Of a stretch of 64,000 bases of DNA, positions 34,248-42,081 are shown piece by piece. The stretch spans positions 1,785,501-1,849,500 of the forward strand of contig CP031585.1 in NCBI GenBank assembly GCA_003217735.2, given 5' to 3'. The position numbers and the translations under genes were made by a program. The stretch is from Marinibacterium anthonyi (GTDB lineage: Bacteria > Pseudomonadota > Alphaproteobacteria > Rhodobacterales > Rhodobacteraceae). The notes beneath the pieces are model-generated. The model was not told where the DNA came from. It was given only the letters and a program-made list of their open reading frames with translations, and did not search any database. Numbering within the stretch: the stretch's first letter is position 1; each line of letters opens with the position of its first letter.

Positions 34248-34252
34248 ACAGG

Positions 34253-34501
34253 ATGGCGGAGGTCAAGGTCCACCTGTGGTCCGGCCTGCGCCGTCTGACC
34301 GACGGTGACGAGGTCGTCGCGCTGGAGGCCGGCACCGTCGGCGAGATGCTCGACGCGCTCGTCGCCCGCCATCCCGGCGTCGGCCCCCTGGTGGAGGCCG
34401 GCGTTTCGGTGGTCATCGACGGAGAGATGACCACCTCGCGCCATATCGCCGTTGCACCGGAGAACGAGATCTTCCTGATGCAGCGGATGAAGGGCGGCTG
34501 A
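34253..34501 (+). CDS. MoaD/ThiS-like beta-grasp sulfur-carrier protein
   Basis: This is an 82-residue acidic ubiquitin-like protein. It ends in Lys-Gly-Gly, the C-terminal di-glycine that MoaD and ThiS use for adenylation and thiocarboxylation. The N-terminal VKVHLWSGLRRL strand and the AVAPENEIFLMQRMKGG tail are typical. It starts 5 bases after the large hydroxylase subunit stop, so it is in the same operon. The likely role is sulfur supply for the molybdopterin dithiolene of this enzyme or its specialised maturation; no MoaE or MoeB is next to it, so partners would be encoded elsewhere. An alternative is a role in another thiolation pathway. Confidence 0.82.
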   Translation: MAEVKVHLWSGLRRLTDGDEVVALEAGTVGEMLDALVARHPGVGPLVEAGVSVVIDGEMTTSRHIAVAPENEIFLMQRMKGG

Positions 34502-34590
34502 CCCGGACAGGGCGCGGCAGGCGGCGGAGGCGAGGCTGCGAAGCCGCTTGAATGTGCGCCCCTGCTTTGCCAACACTCGCCGGGACCCGC

Positions 34591-34617
34591 GCGCCCGGCC
34601 CTGACAGGGGCCGGCGC
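34591..34617 (+). terminator. GC-rich hairpin after the molybdo-hydroxylase operon
   Basis: CCGGCCC (34595-34601) pairs with GGGCCGG (34608-34614), with three further pairs beyond a one-base bulge and a 6-base loop. It lies between the MoaD-like gene and the TrkA gene. There is no U-tract, so it is only a possible terminator. Confidence 0.35.
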
Positions 34618-34646
34618 GACGCGACACACAGGCGGAGCGCTTGGAC

Positions 34647-35312
34647 ATGGCCAGAAAGAAACCCAGAACTTTCGTCGTCGTGGGTCTTGGGACCTTCGGA
34701 ACGACGGTGGCGTCGGAACTGGCGCGGTTCGGAAACCACGTGCTGGGCATCGACACCGAGGAACGCAATGTCGCCCGCGTGGTCCATACGCTGAACGACG
34801 CGGTCATCGCCGACGGGCGGGACGAACAGGCGCTGCGGGAACTGGGGGTGGGCAATTACGATGTCGCCCTGATCGCCATCGGCGAGGATCTGGAGGCGAA
34901 CATCCTGTGCACGATGAACGTCAAGATGCTGGGCGTGAAGACCATCTGGGTCAAGTCGCTGAGCCGGACGCATCACCGGATCCTGTCCAAACTGGGCGCC
35001 GACCGGATCATCGAACCCGAACAGGAAATCGGCCGCCACATCGCGCAGAAGCTGCACAATCCGCTGGTGCGGGATTATGTCAGCCTGGGCAACGGGTTCC
35101 ACGTGGTAGATTTCCAGGTGCCCGAAAGCCTGGACGGCAAGCCCCTGGAAGAGGTGCGCCTGAAGGAGGCCTTCGAGCTGCGCGCGCTTGGGGTGATGCG
35201 CGGCGGCACGTTCATTTCGTGCGAGTCCGGCGCGGCGCTGCTGAAATCCGATGACAAGCTGCTGCTTCTGGGGCGGCGCGAGAACCTGCGCCAGTTCGGC
35301 GACAGTCTCTGA
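34647..35312 (+). CDS. TrkA/KtrA-type potassium channel regulatory subunit
   Basis: This protein of about 221 residues has an N-terminal RCK/Rossmann domain with VVVGLGTFGTTVASEL (nucleotide loop) and an acidic strand end in GIDTEE, followed by a TrkA_C domain (residues about 140-220). A single RCK-TrkA_C unit is the KtrA arrangement, in contrast to the doubled TrkA of E. coli. It sits on the cytoplasmic face of the membrane channel and gates it in response to ATP/ADP or NAD(H). The ATG at 34647 follows GGCGGAG; a TTG at 34641 is too close to that site. The channel gene follows 2 bases after its stop. Confidence 0.93.
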   Translation: MARKKPRTFVVVGLGTFGTTVASELARFGNHVLGIDTEERNVARVVHTLNDAVIADGRDEQALRELGVGNYDVALIAIGEDLEANILCTMNVKMLGVKTIWVKSLSRTHHRILSKLGADRIIEPEQEIGRHIAQKLHNPLVRDYVSLGNGFHVVDFQVPESLDGKPLEEVRLKEAFELRALGVMRGGTFISCESGAALLKSDDKLLLLGRRENLRQFGDSL

Positions 35313-35314
35313 GC

Positions 35315-36652
35315 ATGCTGTTTTCACGGCCCAGGCCCGGCGCGCGGATCCACGTTCCGCCGCCCGCCATCCTCGCCGCGCTGTACGGGGCGCTGGTGCT
35401 GATCGGGGCGGGGCTTTTGAAACTGCCCGTCGCGGCGGTGGCGCCGGTCACCTGGTCCGACGCGCTGTTCACCGCGACTTCGGCGGTGACGGTGACGGGG
35501 CTGGCGGTTCTGGACACCGGCAGCCAGCTGACCTTTTTCGGGCAGGTGGTGATCATGGTGTTGATCCAGCTGGGCGGGCTGGGGTTGATGACCTTTGCCG
35601 TGCTGGTGCTGTCGATGCTGGGCCTGCGGGTCAGCCTGTCGCACCGGATCTTCCTGCGCGAGGATCTGAACCAGACCTCGCTGAGCGATCTTCTGAAGCT
35701 GGTGCGCGGCATCCTGAAGGTGGTGCTGATCTGCGAAGGGGCGGGGGTTGTCCTGCTGTCGCTGGTCTTCGTGCCGGAGTTCGGCCTGCCGCGCGGACTG
35801 TGGTTCGCGCTGTTTCACACCATATCGGCCTTCAACAACGCGGGCTTCGCGCTGTTTCCCGACAGCCTGTCGGCCTGGGTGGGCAACCCGGTGATCAACA
35901 TCGTGATCCCGGCGCTGTTCATCTTCGGCGGGCTGGGCTTCATCGTCGTGCGCGAACTGTCCGGCAAACCGTCCTGGCGGGTCTATTCGCTGCACACCAA
36001 GCTGATGATCGTCGGCACGCTGGGCCTGATCGTGTGGTCGGTGCTGGGCTTTGGCGCGCTGGAATGGACCAATCCGGGCACGCTGGGCGGGCTTTCGTTC
36101 GGCGACAAGCTGTGGGCCAGCTGGTTCCAGGGCGTGACCACGCGGACCGCCGGGTTCAACACGATCGACATCGCCGCCATGCATGACAGCACGGCGATGA
36201 TGTTCATGTCGCTGATGGTGATCGGCGGGGGCAGCACATCGACCGCCGGGGGCATCAAGGTCACCAGCTTCATCGTGCTGATCCTGGCCACCATCGCCTT
36301 TTTCAAGCGCCGCACCCAGCTGCACATCTTCGGCCGCAGCCTGGGACCCGAAGAGGTGATGAAGGTGCTGGCGCTGGCGATGACCAGCATCCTGACGGTC
36401 TTCGTGGCGATCTTCGTGATCACCATTTCCCACGACGGCGATTTCCTGGACCTGGTGTTCGAGGTCACGTCCGCCTTCGGCACCGTCGGCCTGTCGCGCG
36501 GCACCACCCCAGAGCTGAACGGCGTCGGCCGCGCGGTCATCATCGTGGTGATGTTCATCGGCCGGGTCGGGCCGCTGACGCTGGGCTTCTTCCTGGCCAC
36601 CCGGTCGACACCCCGCCTGGGCTATCCGTCCAGCCGGGTCCACCTGGGGTGA
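35315..36652 (+). CDS. TrkH/KtrB-type potassium uptake channel subunit
   Basis: This 445-residue integral membrane protein has the fourfold M1-P-M2 repeat. Selectivity-filter-like segments are ATSAVTVTGLAVLD, SAFNNAGFALF, TTRTAGFNTID and TSAFGTVGLSRG, each with the conserved Gly. The GGGSTSTAGGIKVT segment lies in the M2C gate region. It is the Na+- or H+-linked K+ uptake partner of the upstream RCK protein. The closely packed pair forms a two-gene operon typical of KtrAB. The C-terminus (TRSTPRLGYPSSRVHLG) is the usual cytoplasmic tail. Confidence 0.94.
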   Translation: MLFSRPRPGARIHVPPPAILAALYGALVLIGAGLLKLPVAAVAPVTWSDALFTATSAVTVTGLAVLDTGSQLTFFGQVVIMVLIQLGGLGLMTFAVLVLSMLGLRVSLSHRIFLREDLNQTSLSDLLKLVRGILKVVLICEGAGVVLLSLVFVPEFGLPRGLWFALFHTISAFNNAGFALFPDSLSAWVGNPVINIVIPALFIFGGLGFIVVRELSGKPSWRVYSLHTKLMIVGTLGLIVWSVLGFGALEWTNPGTLGGLSFGDKLWASWFQGVTTRTAGFNTIDIAAMHDSTAMMFMSLMVIGGGSTSTAGGIKVTSFIVLILATIAFFKRRTQLHIFGRSLGPEEVMKVLALAMTSILTVFVAIFVITISHDGDFLDLVFEVTSAFGTVGLSRGTTPELNGVGRAVIIVVMFIGRVGPLTLGFFLATRSTPRLGYPSSRVHLG

Positions 36653-36980
36653 CCGGCTTTGGGCACGATGGGGGTTTTGCCTGAAACGTCACCAATCAAG
36701 GCGTGGGGCGGCGTGGTCTTCGCGCGGGATCCTGCCCGGGCCCTGCAGACCGTCCACCAGCGATTGTATTCGATTCGCGGATCTGGGAACCCGTGCCTGC
36801 CCGGGGGCTTCGTGGGGTCGCCCCTGGCGGTCCGGCACGTGCGCACGTGCCACAAAAGTGGTCGAAGATTTGAATGATGCCGCAGTTCTGTGCAGAAGCC
36901 GGGTTTGCGGGCTTGTGTCTTGGCCCGGAATCGAACAGCTACGGCCCATCAATCGAACCATCCTGTTTCGGGGAATTTTC
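36653..36980. other. 328-bp intergenic region before the PotABCD-type operon
   Basis: No supported gene lies here. The short frames show no family resemblance. It holds an 18-bp perfect palindrome (36834-36851) and a GGGGAA ribosome-site-like stretch just before 36981. No clear terminator for the potassium-uptake genes is seen. Confidence 0.6.
36834..36851. promoter_or_regulatory. 18-bp perfect palindrome, candidate operator
   Basis: GGCACGTGCGCACGTGCC is a perfect palindrome that contains two CACGTG boxes. It lies 130 bases upstream of the substrate-binding protein start at 36981. As no U-tract follows, an operator is a better reading than a terminator. No regulator gene adjoins it; the nearest is the GntR gene at 46842. 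Confidence 0.5.
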
Positions 36981-37997
36981 ATGAAACCATGCCTGCAGAT
37001 CTCGATGATCGCCCTTCTGGCCTCGGCTGCGGCCGCCCAGGCCGAAACGCTTACCATCTCGTGGTGGGGCTACAACGGCGACAAGCTGAACGCGAACATC
37101 ATCGAGCCCTTCAAGGAGAAGTGCGGCTGTGACGTGGTCTTCGAGACCGGCAACAACGCCGATCGCCTGGGCAAGCTGACCGCGCGGGGCGGCAAGGGTG
37201 TCGATGTCATCTACCTGACCGACAGCTACAGCCAGCTGGGCATCGAAAACGGGATCTTCCAGGAAATCGACCGGTCGCGCATCCCGAACATCGAAAAGCT
37301 GTACGACATGGCGCAGGCGCCGCAGGGCAATTACGGCCCCGCCTATACCGTGGGCCGCGCGGGCATCGTCTATGACAGCGAGAAGGTCGAACCGATCACG
37401 TCCTGGGGCGACCTGTGGCGCGAAGACCTGGCCGGGTCCGTGTCGCTGCCCGGGATCACCACCACGGCGGGTCCGATGGTTGTCGTGATGGCTGGCAAGC
37501 ACGCCGGTGTCGACGCCTACGAAGACGCCGATGGCGCCTTTGCCGCCATCGAAGAGCTGAAGCCCAACACGGTGAAGAACTACAACACCGGCTCGGAAAT
37601 GGTGAACCTGATCTCGACCGGCGAAGCCTCGGTCGCCATCGCGCAGGACTTCACGCTGGCCTCGCTGCAATCGGCGGTTCCCTCGATGGTCTGGGCAGAC
37701 CTGGACGACGGCGACATCGCCACGCTGAACACGGTGAACATCCCCAAGGGCGCGGAAAACGTCGACCTGGCGTATGATTTCATCAACTTCATCCTGTCGA
37801 CCGAAGTGCAGCAGATCGATGCCGAACAGGGCGTCGACGCCCCGGTCAACACCGAGGTCGAGCTGACGCCCGAACAGGCGTCGATCTGGACCTATGGGCC
37901 GGATGCCATTGCCGCGCTGAACCGCATGGATTATGCCAAGATGAACGCGGCCAAGACCGACTGGATCGATCGCTGGAACGAGATCTTCGGCATGTAA
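36981..37997 (+). CDS. PotD-type ABC substrate-binding protein
   Basis: This 338-residue periplasmic binding protein belongs to the spermidine/putrescine (PotD) type. A Sec signal peptide covers residues 1-22 (MKPCLQISMIALLASAAAAQA, cleavage before ETL). TISWWGYNGDKLNANIIEPFKEKCGCDV and the ending TDWIDRWNEIFGM fit the family. The ATG at 36981 is preceded by a GGGGAA stretch. Downstream enzymes act on purines and nucleosides, so the cargo may be a purine, nucleoside or related base rather than a polyamine; this is inference. The intrinsic terminator that follows would keep its mRNA more abundant than that of the permeases. Confidence 0.9.
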   Translation: MKPCLQISMIALLASAAAAQAETLTISWWGYNGDKLNANIIEPFKEKCGCDVVFETGNNADRLGKLTARGGKGVDVIYLTDSYSQLGIENGIFQEIDRSRIPNIEKLYDMAQAPQGNYGPAYTVGRAGIVYDSEKVEPITSWGDLWREDLAGSVSLPGITTTAGPMVVVMAGKHAGVDAYEDADGAFAAIEELKPNTVKNYNTGSEMVNLISTGEASVAIAQDFTLASLQSAVPSMVWADLDDGDIATLNTVNIPKGAENVDLAYDFINFILSTEVQQIDAEQGVDAPVNTEVELTPEQASIWTYGPDAIAALNRMDYAKMNAAKTDWIDRWNEIFGM

Positions 37998-38024
37998 GGC
38001 CTTGCAAAGACTGAGCTTTCGAAG

Positions 38025-38053
38025 CGGGCGGGTCCTTCCGCCCGTTTTCCTTT
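38025..38053 (+). terminator. Partial terminator between binding protein and permease genes
   Basis: CGGGCGG (38025-38031) and CCGCCCG (38038-38044) form a perfect 7-bp stem with a 6-base loop, followed by TTTTCCTTT. It lies inside the operon, where it probably attenuates transcription so that the periplasmic protein is made in excess over the membrane subunits. Confidence 0.75.
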
Positions 38054-38094
38054 CTGCCCGCCGCCCCGGGGCGGCGAATGTGAGGTAAAGACCC

Positions 38095-38922
38095 ATGCCC
38101 ACGCGCCTGCGCGCCTGGCTGCTGGTAACGCCGGCCACGCTTCTGGTCGTGCTGTTCCTGGCTCTGCCGGTGCTGTCCACCCTGGCCACCACGTTCGGAG
38201 ATCCGAAAGGCCCGCTAAGCACTTACGCGGCGTTCTTCAACTCCCGCTTCAGGATGACCGTGCTTTGGCGGACGATGGAGGTCGCGCTGATCACCACCAT
38301 CGTTTCGGTCGTCGTGGGCTTTGCCACCGCCTGGGTGGTGGCCCGCGCGCCGGCTCGCGCGCGCAGCCTGCTGATCATCGCCGCGGTCTTCCCGCTGCTG
38401 ACCGGCGTCGTGGTGCGGTCCTTTGCCTGGCTGGTGATCCTGGGCAAGAATGGCATCCTGAATAACTTCCTGATCGGGATCGGCGTGATCAGCGAACCGC
38501 TGTCGATGCTCTATACTCAGGGGTCCGTCATCGTCGCGATGATCTACCTGTTCGTGCCGCTGATGATCCTGACGCTGGTCGGCGTGCTGGAAGGCATCCC
38601 GCAGGACCTGACCGACGCCGCCGCCTCGCTGGGGGCAACCCCCGCCGCGACCTTCCGGCAGGTGATCCTGCCGATGGCCGTGCCCGGTCTGATCGTCGGA
38701 TCGGTGCTGGTCTTCACCGGCTCCTTCACCTCGTACGCGACGCCGCAATTGCTGGGCGGGGAACGCCAGATGATGATGGGGACCTTCCTGTACCAGCGCG
38801 CCATGGTGACGTTCGACTGGGTCGGCGCATCGACCATTGCCGCCGTCATGGTGGTTGTCACGCTGACCACGGTGGCCGTGATGTCGGGCCTTGCGCGCAA
38901 GCTGAACCCGGTGGCCGGCTGA
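38095..38922 (+). CDS. ABC permease, PotB type
   Basis: This 275-residue membrane subunit has the N-terminal helix LRAWLLVTPATLLVVLFLALPVLSTL, later helices from about residue 60 on, and the EAA loop GIPQDLTDAAASLGATPAATFRQVILPMAVPGL near residues 164-195. That places it in the PotB/spermidine-type permease group. The 97-bp gap upstream contains the attenuating terminator. It overlaps the next permease gene by one base (TGATG). Confidence 0.92.
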   Translation: MPTRLRAWLLVTPATLLVVLFLALPVLSTLATTFGDPKGPLSTYAAFFNSRFRMTVLWRTMEVALITTIVSVVVGFATAWVVARAPARARSLLIIAAVFPLLTGVVVRSFAWLVILGKNGILNNFLIGIGVISEPLSMLYTQGSVIVAMIYLFVPLMILTLVGVLEGIPQDLTDAAASLGATPAATFRQVILPMAVPGLIVGSVLVFTGSFTSYATPQLLGGERQMMMGTFLYQRAMVTFDWVGASTIAAVMVVVTLTTVAVMSGLARKLNPVAG

Positions 38923-39710
38923 TGCAGACACGTACCCATCCGCTTCTCGTCGCCTTTTCGGTGCTGGTCTTCTTCTTCCTGCTCAGCCCGCTGGTGATCA
39001 TCGTCGGGTCGGCCCTGTCGGACACGTCCTACCTGACGTTTCCGCCGCAGGGGCTGACGCTGCACTGGTTCCAGAACATCTTCGAGATCTCGGCGTTCCG
39101 CCGCACCATGATCACCTCGTTCACGCTGGCGGTGGGCGGCACGGCGCTGTCGATGCTGATCGGCATTCCGGCGGCCTATGCGCTGGCGCGCTACCGGGTC
39201 GAGGTGCCGCGGTTCCTGGGCAATGTCTTTGTCCTGCCGATCCTGATCCCGGAAATCGTCCTGGGCTTTTCGCTGATGAAGTCCCTGGCCACCGGCCTTG
39301 GCCTGCCGATCATGACATCGCTTCTGATCGGCCATGCGCTGCTGGTGCTGCCCTACTGCGTGCGCGTCGTCGGCGCGTCGCTGAACAACTTCGACTTTTC
39401 CATCGAAGAGGCCGCCGTGTCGCTGGGATGCACCCGGACCAAGGCCTTCTTTGTCGCCGTCCTGCCCAATATCCAGGCCGGCATCATCGCGGGGTTCATC
39501 CTTGCGTTCATCACCTCTCTCAATGACGTCTCGGTGTCGATCTTCCTGACCGGCCCGGGCGTCTCCACCCTCCCGATCCAGCTTCTCGCCCATATGGAGC
39601 AGTTCTTCGATCCGACCATCGCGTCGGTTTCGGTGCTGCTGATGGGTGTCACGGTGGCCGTCATGGCCATCGTCGAACGCACGCTCGGCCTGACGTTCCT
39701 GACCAAATGA
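38922..39710 (+). CDS. ABC permease, PotC type
   Basis: This 262-residue second channel subunit has six predicted helices. The EAA loop is FSIEEAAVSLGCTRTKAFFVAVLPNIQAG, and the helix after it (IIAGFILAFITSLNDVSVSIFL) is typical of PotC. Coupled translation with both neighbours (TGATG upstream, ATGA downstream) supports a fixed subunit ratio. Confidence 0.92.
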   Translation: MQTRTHPLLVAFSVLVFFFLLSPLVIIVGSALSDTSYLTFPPQGLTLHWFQNIFEISAFRRTMITSFTLAVGGTALSMLIGIPAAYALARYRVEVPRFLGNVFVLPILIPEIVLGFSLMKSLATGLGLPIMTSLLIGHALLVLPYCVRVVGASLNNFDFSIEEAAVSLGCTRTKAFFVAVLPNIQAGIIAGFILAFITSLNDVSVSIFLTGPGVSTLPIQLLAHMEQFFDPTIASVSVLLMGVTVAVMAIVERTLGLTFLTK

Positions 39711-40771
39711 CCGTATCGCTGACCCTTGATTCCGTTTCCGCCCACTACGGCACCACCCAGGTGCTGGAGGATCTGTCCCTGCACGTGGCCGAAGGCGAGC
39801 TGGTTTCGCTTCTGGGCTCGTCCGGCTGTGGCAAGACGACGACGCTGCGGCTTGTGGCGGGGTTCCTGTCGCCGACGTCAGGCACGATCCGGCTGGGCGA
39901 CCGTGACCTGACGCGGCTGCCGGCACATGCGCGCAATATCGGGCTGGTGTTCCAGACCTACGCGTTGTTCCCGCACCTGACGGTGCGGGACAACGTGGCC
40001 TTCGGGCTGAAGCAGCGCGGCGTCGGTCGGCGCGACCGCAATACCCGCGCCGACGAGATGATCGCGCGCGTCGGGCTGCAGGCGCTGGCCGACCGCCATC
40101 CCGCGAACCTGTCGGGCGGGCAACGCCAGCGGGTGGCGCTGGCGCGGGCGCTGGTCATCGAACCGCCCCTGCTGATGTTCGACGAACCGCTGTCGAACCT
40201 GGACGCCAAGCTGCGGGTGGACATGCGGGTGGAAATCCGCCGCCTGCAGCAGGCCAATGGCACAACGGCGGTCTACGTGACCCATGACCAGGAAGAGGCG
40301 TTTTCGATCTCGGACCGGGTGGCGATCATGAATGCGGGCCGGATCATGCAGCTGGATACCCCCGAGGTCCTGTATTCGAAACCCGCCAACGCCTTTGTCG
40401 CCGATTTCGTGGGCTTCGAGAACATGCTGAAGATGCGTGTCGTGGCCGAGGCGGGCGATGCGGTGCGGGCGCAGATCGACGGCGGCGCGACCATCGATCT
40501 GCCCAAGGACGCCTTTAATGTGCCCAGCCGGGAATTCCTGCTGGCGGCGCGTCCCGAGGGCCTGCAGGTGATGCCCGAAGGCGGCGGCCAGGGCATTCCC
40601 GCGCGGTTGGGCCTGCGCACCTACCTGGGCCGCGCCTACCAGTATCAATGCGAAACGCCCGGCGGCACCGTCACGGCGAACGGGCCCTTGTCGGTGCCCT
40701 ATGAAAGCGGGATGACCGCGGTGCTGGTGCCCCAGCCGGACCAATGCTGCCTGCTGCCGGTCGAGGCATGA
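39707..40771 (+). CDS. ABC ATPase, PotA type with TOBE domain
   Basis: This 354-residue ATPase has Walker A GSSGCGKTTTLR (about residues 37-48), signature [15 protein letters not shown], Walker [13 protein letters not shown] and H-loop VTHDQEEA. A C-terminal TOBE domain begins near residue 280 (EFLLAARPEGLQVMPEGGG). The PotA/FbpC-type architecture fits the PotB- and PotC-type permeases encoded just upstream. Its stop overlaps the start of the amidohydrolase gene, which ties transport to a catabolic enzyme. Confidence 0.94.
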   Translation: MTVSLTLDSVSAHYGTTQVLEDLSLHVAEGELVSLLGSSGCGKTTTLRLVAGFLSPTSGTIRLGDRDLTRLPAHARNIGLVFQTYALFPHLTVRDNVAFGLKQRGVGRRDRNTRADEMIARVGLQALADRHPANLSGGQRQRVALARALVIEPPLLMFDEPLSNLDAKLRVDMRVEIRRLQQANGTTAVYVTHDQEEAFSISDRVAIMNAGRIMQLDTPEVLYSKPANAFVADFVGFENMLKMRVVAEAGDAVRAQIDGGATIDLPKDAFNVPSREFLLAARPEGLQVMPEGGGQGIPARLGLRTYLGRAYQYQCETPGGTVTANGPLSVPYESGMTAVLVPQPDQCCLLPVEA

Positions 40772-42081
40772 TCCGCGTCCTGACCAACGCCCGGATCCTT
40801 CCGATGGATCCGGGGATGACCCAGATCGCAAGGGGTTGGATCGCGCTGGACGGGGACCGGATCGTTGCCCTGGGCGACGGCGCGCCGCCCGCGGGCGATC
40901 ACCAGGACATGGGCGGGGATCTTCTGATGCCCGGCATGGTGAACCCGCATGCGCACCTGGCGATGACGCTGTTCCGGGGGCTGGGCGAGGACGTGGACGA
41001 CCGCCTGTTCCGCTATATCCTGCCGCTGGAACGGGCGCTGGTGACGGCCGAGGTGGTCGAGGTCGGCACGCGGCTGGCCGCGCTGGAATCCATTCGGGGC
41101 GGGGTCACCACGGTGGCCGACATGTATTACTTCGAAGACCGCGTGGGCGCCGTGCTGGATGCCGCCGGGCTGCGCGGGGTTGTCGGCCAGACGCTGGCGA
41201 ATTTTGCCGCGCCCGATCACGGGTCCATGGACGAAGGGTTCGCCCGGCTGGATGCCTTGGCGGATCTGTATGCGGGGCACCCCCGGATCACCGCATCGGC
41301 CGCGCCGCATGCGCCCTATTCGACGGATATCGCGGTGATGGCGCGGGTGGCGCAATGGGCGGGCGATCACCCGGGCCTGCCGGTGCAGATGCACCTGGCC
41401 GAGACCCACGCCGAACTGGATTGGGCGCAGAAGACCCATGGCTGCACCACCGTCGAGGCGACCGACCGGGCGGGGCTGCTGAGCCCGGCGCTGGTGGCGG
41501 CGCATGTGATGTATCCGTCCCAAAGCGATATCGCGCTGCTGGCGGACCGGGGCGTGGGCGTTGCGCACAACGCGCGGTCCAACGGCAAGGCGGGCAGGGG
41601 GATCGCGCCGGTGACGGCGCTGCGCTCGTCCGGCGTTGCCGTCGGCCTCGCCACCGACGGGCCGATGTCGGGCAATACGCTGGACCTGTTTTCCCAGATG
41701 GCCCCGGCCGCGATGTTCCAGAAGATCGCCGGCGGATCGCGCAAGCCGATGCCCTGCGCCGACATCCTGCGCATGGCCACGATCGAGGCCGCGCAGGTTC
41801 TGGGCATGGACGACCGCATCGGCTCGCTTGAGCCTGGAAAACAGGCCGACATCATCCGAATCTCGCTGGCCGATCCCCGGCTGCACCCGATCTACGACCT
41901 TCTGTCGGCGCTGGTCTTCGCGGCTTTGCCATCGGACGTGACAGGCACCATGGTCGCGGGGCAATGGCTGATGCAGGACCGCCAGGTCACCACGATCGAG
42001 GCCGGCAAGGCCCTGTCAGACGCGCTGCAGATCGCCGACCGTTTCCGCGCCCGCATAACAGAAATCGACAAGACCACATGA
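40768..42081 (+). CDS. Purine/nucleoside-type deaminase of the amidohydrolase superfamily
   Basis: This 437-residue protein belongs to the MtaD/SsnA/TrzN branch. All metal ligands are visible: His61 and His63 in NPHAHLAMTLFRG, His209 in MHLAETH (with Glu212), His246 in AAHVMY and Asp297 in ATDGPMSGNTLDLF. Members deaminate adenosine derivatives (5'-methylthioadenosine, S-adenosylhomocysteine), 8-oxoguanine, isoxanthopterin or s-triazines. The ATGA overlap with the transporter ATPase gene and the nucleoside hydrolase and adenine-deaminase-like genes downstream favour a purine or nucleoside substrate. The start at 40768 is chosen over an in-frame ATG at 40744 that lies inside the ATPase gene. 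Confidence 0.86.
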   Translation: MIRVLTNARILPMDPGMTQIARGWIALDGDRIVALGDGAPPAGDHQDMGGDLLMPGMVNPHAHLAMTLFRGLGEDVDDRLFRYILPLERALVTAEVVEVGTRLAALESIRGGVTTVADMYYFEDRVGAVLDAAGLRGVVGQTLANFAAPDHGSMDEGFARLDALADLYAGHPRITASAAPHAPYSTDIAVMARVAQWAGDHPGLPVQMHLAETHAELDWAQKTHGCTTVEATDRAGLLSPALVAAHVMYPSQSDIALLADRGVGVAHNARSNGKAGRGIAPVTALRSSGVAVGLATDGPMSGNTLDLFSQMAPAAMFQKIAGGSRKPMPCADILRMATIEAAQVLGMDDRIGSLEPGKQADIIRISLADPRLHPIYDLLSALVFAALPSDVTGTMVAGQWLMQDRQVTTIEAGKALSDALQIADRFRARITEIDKTT

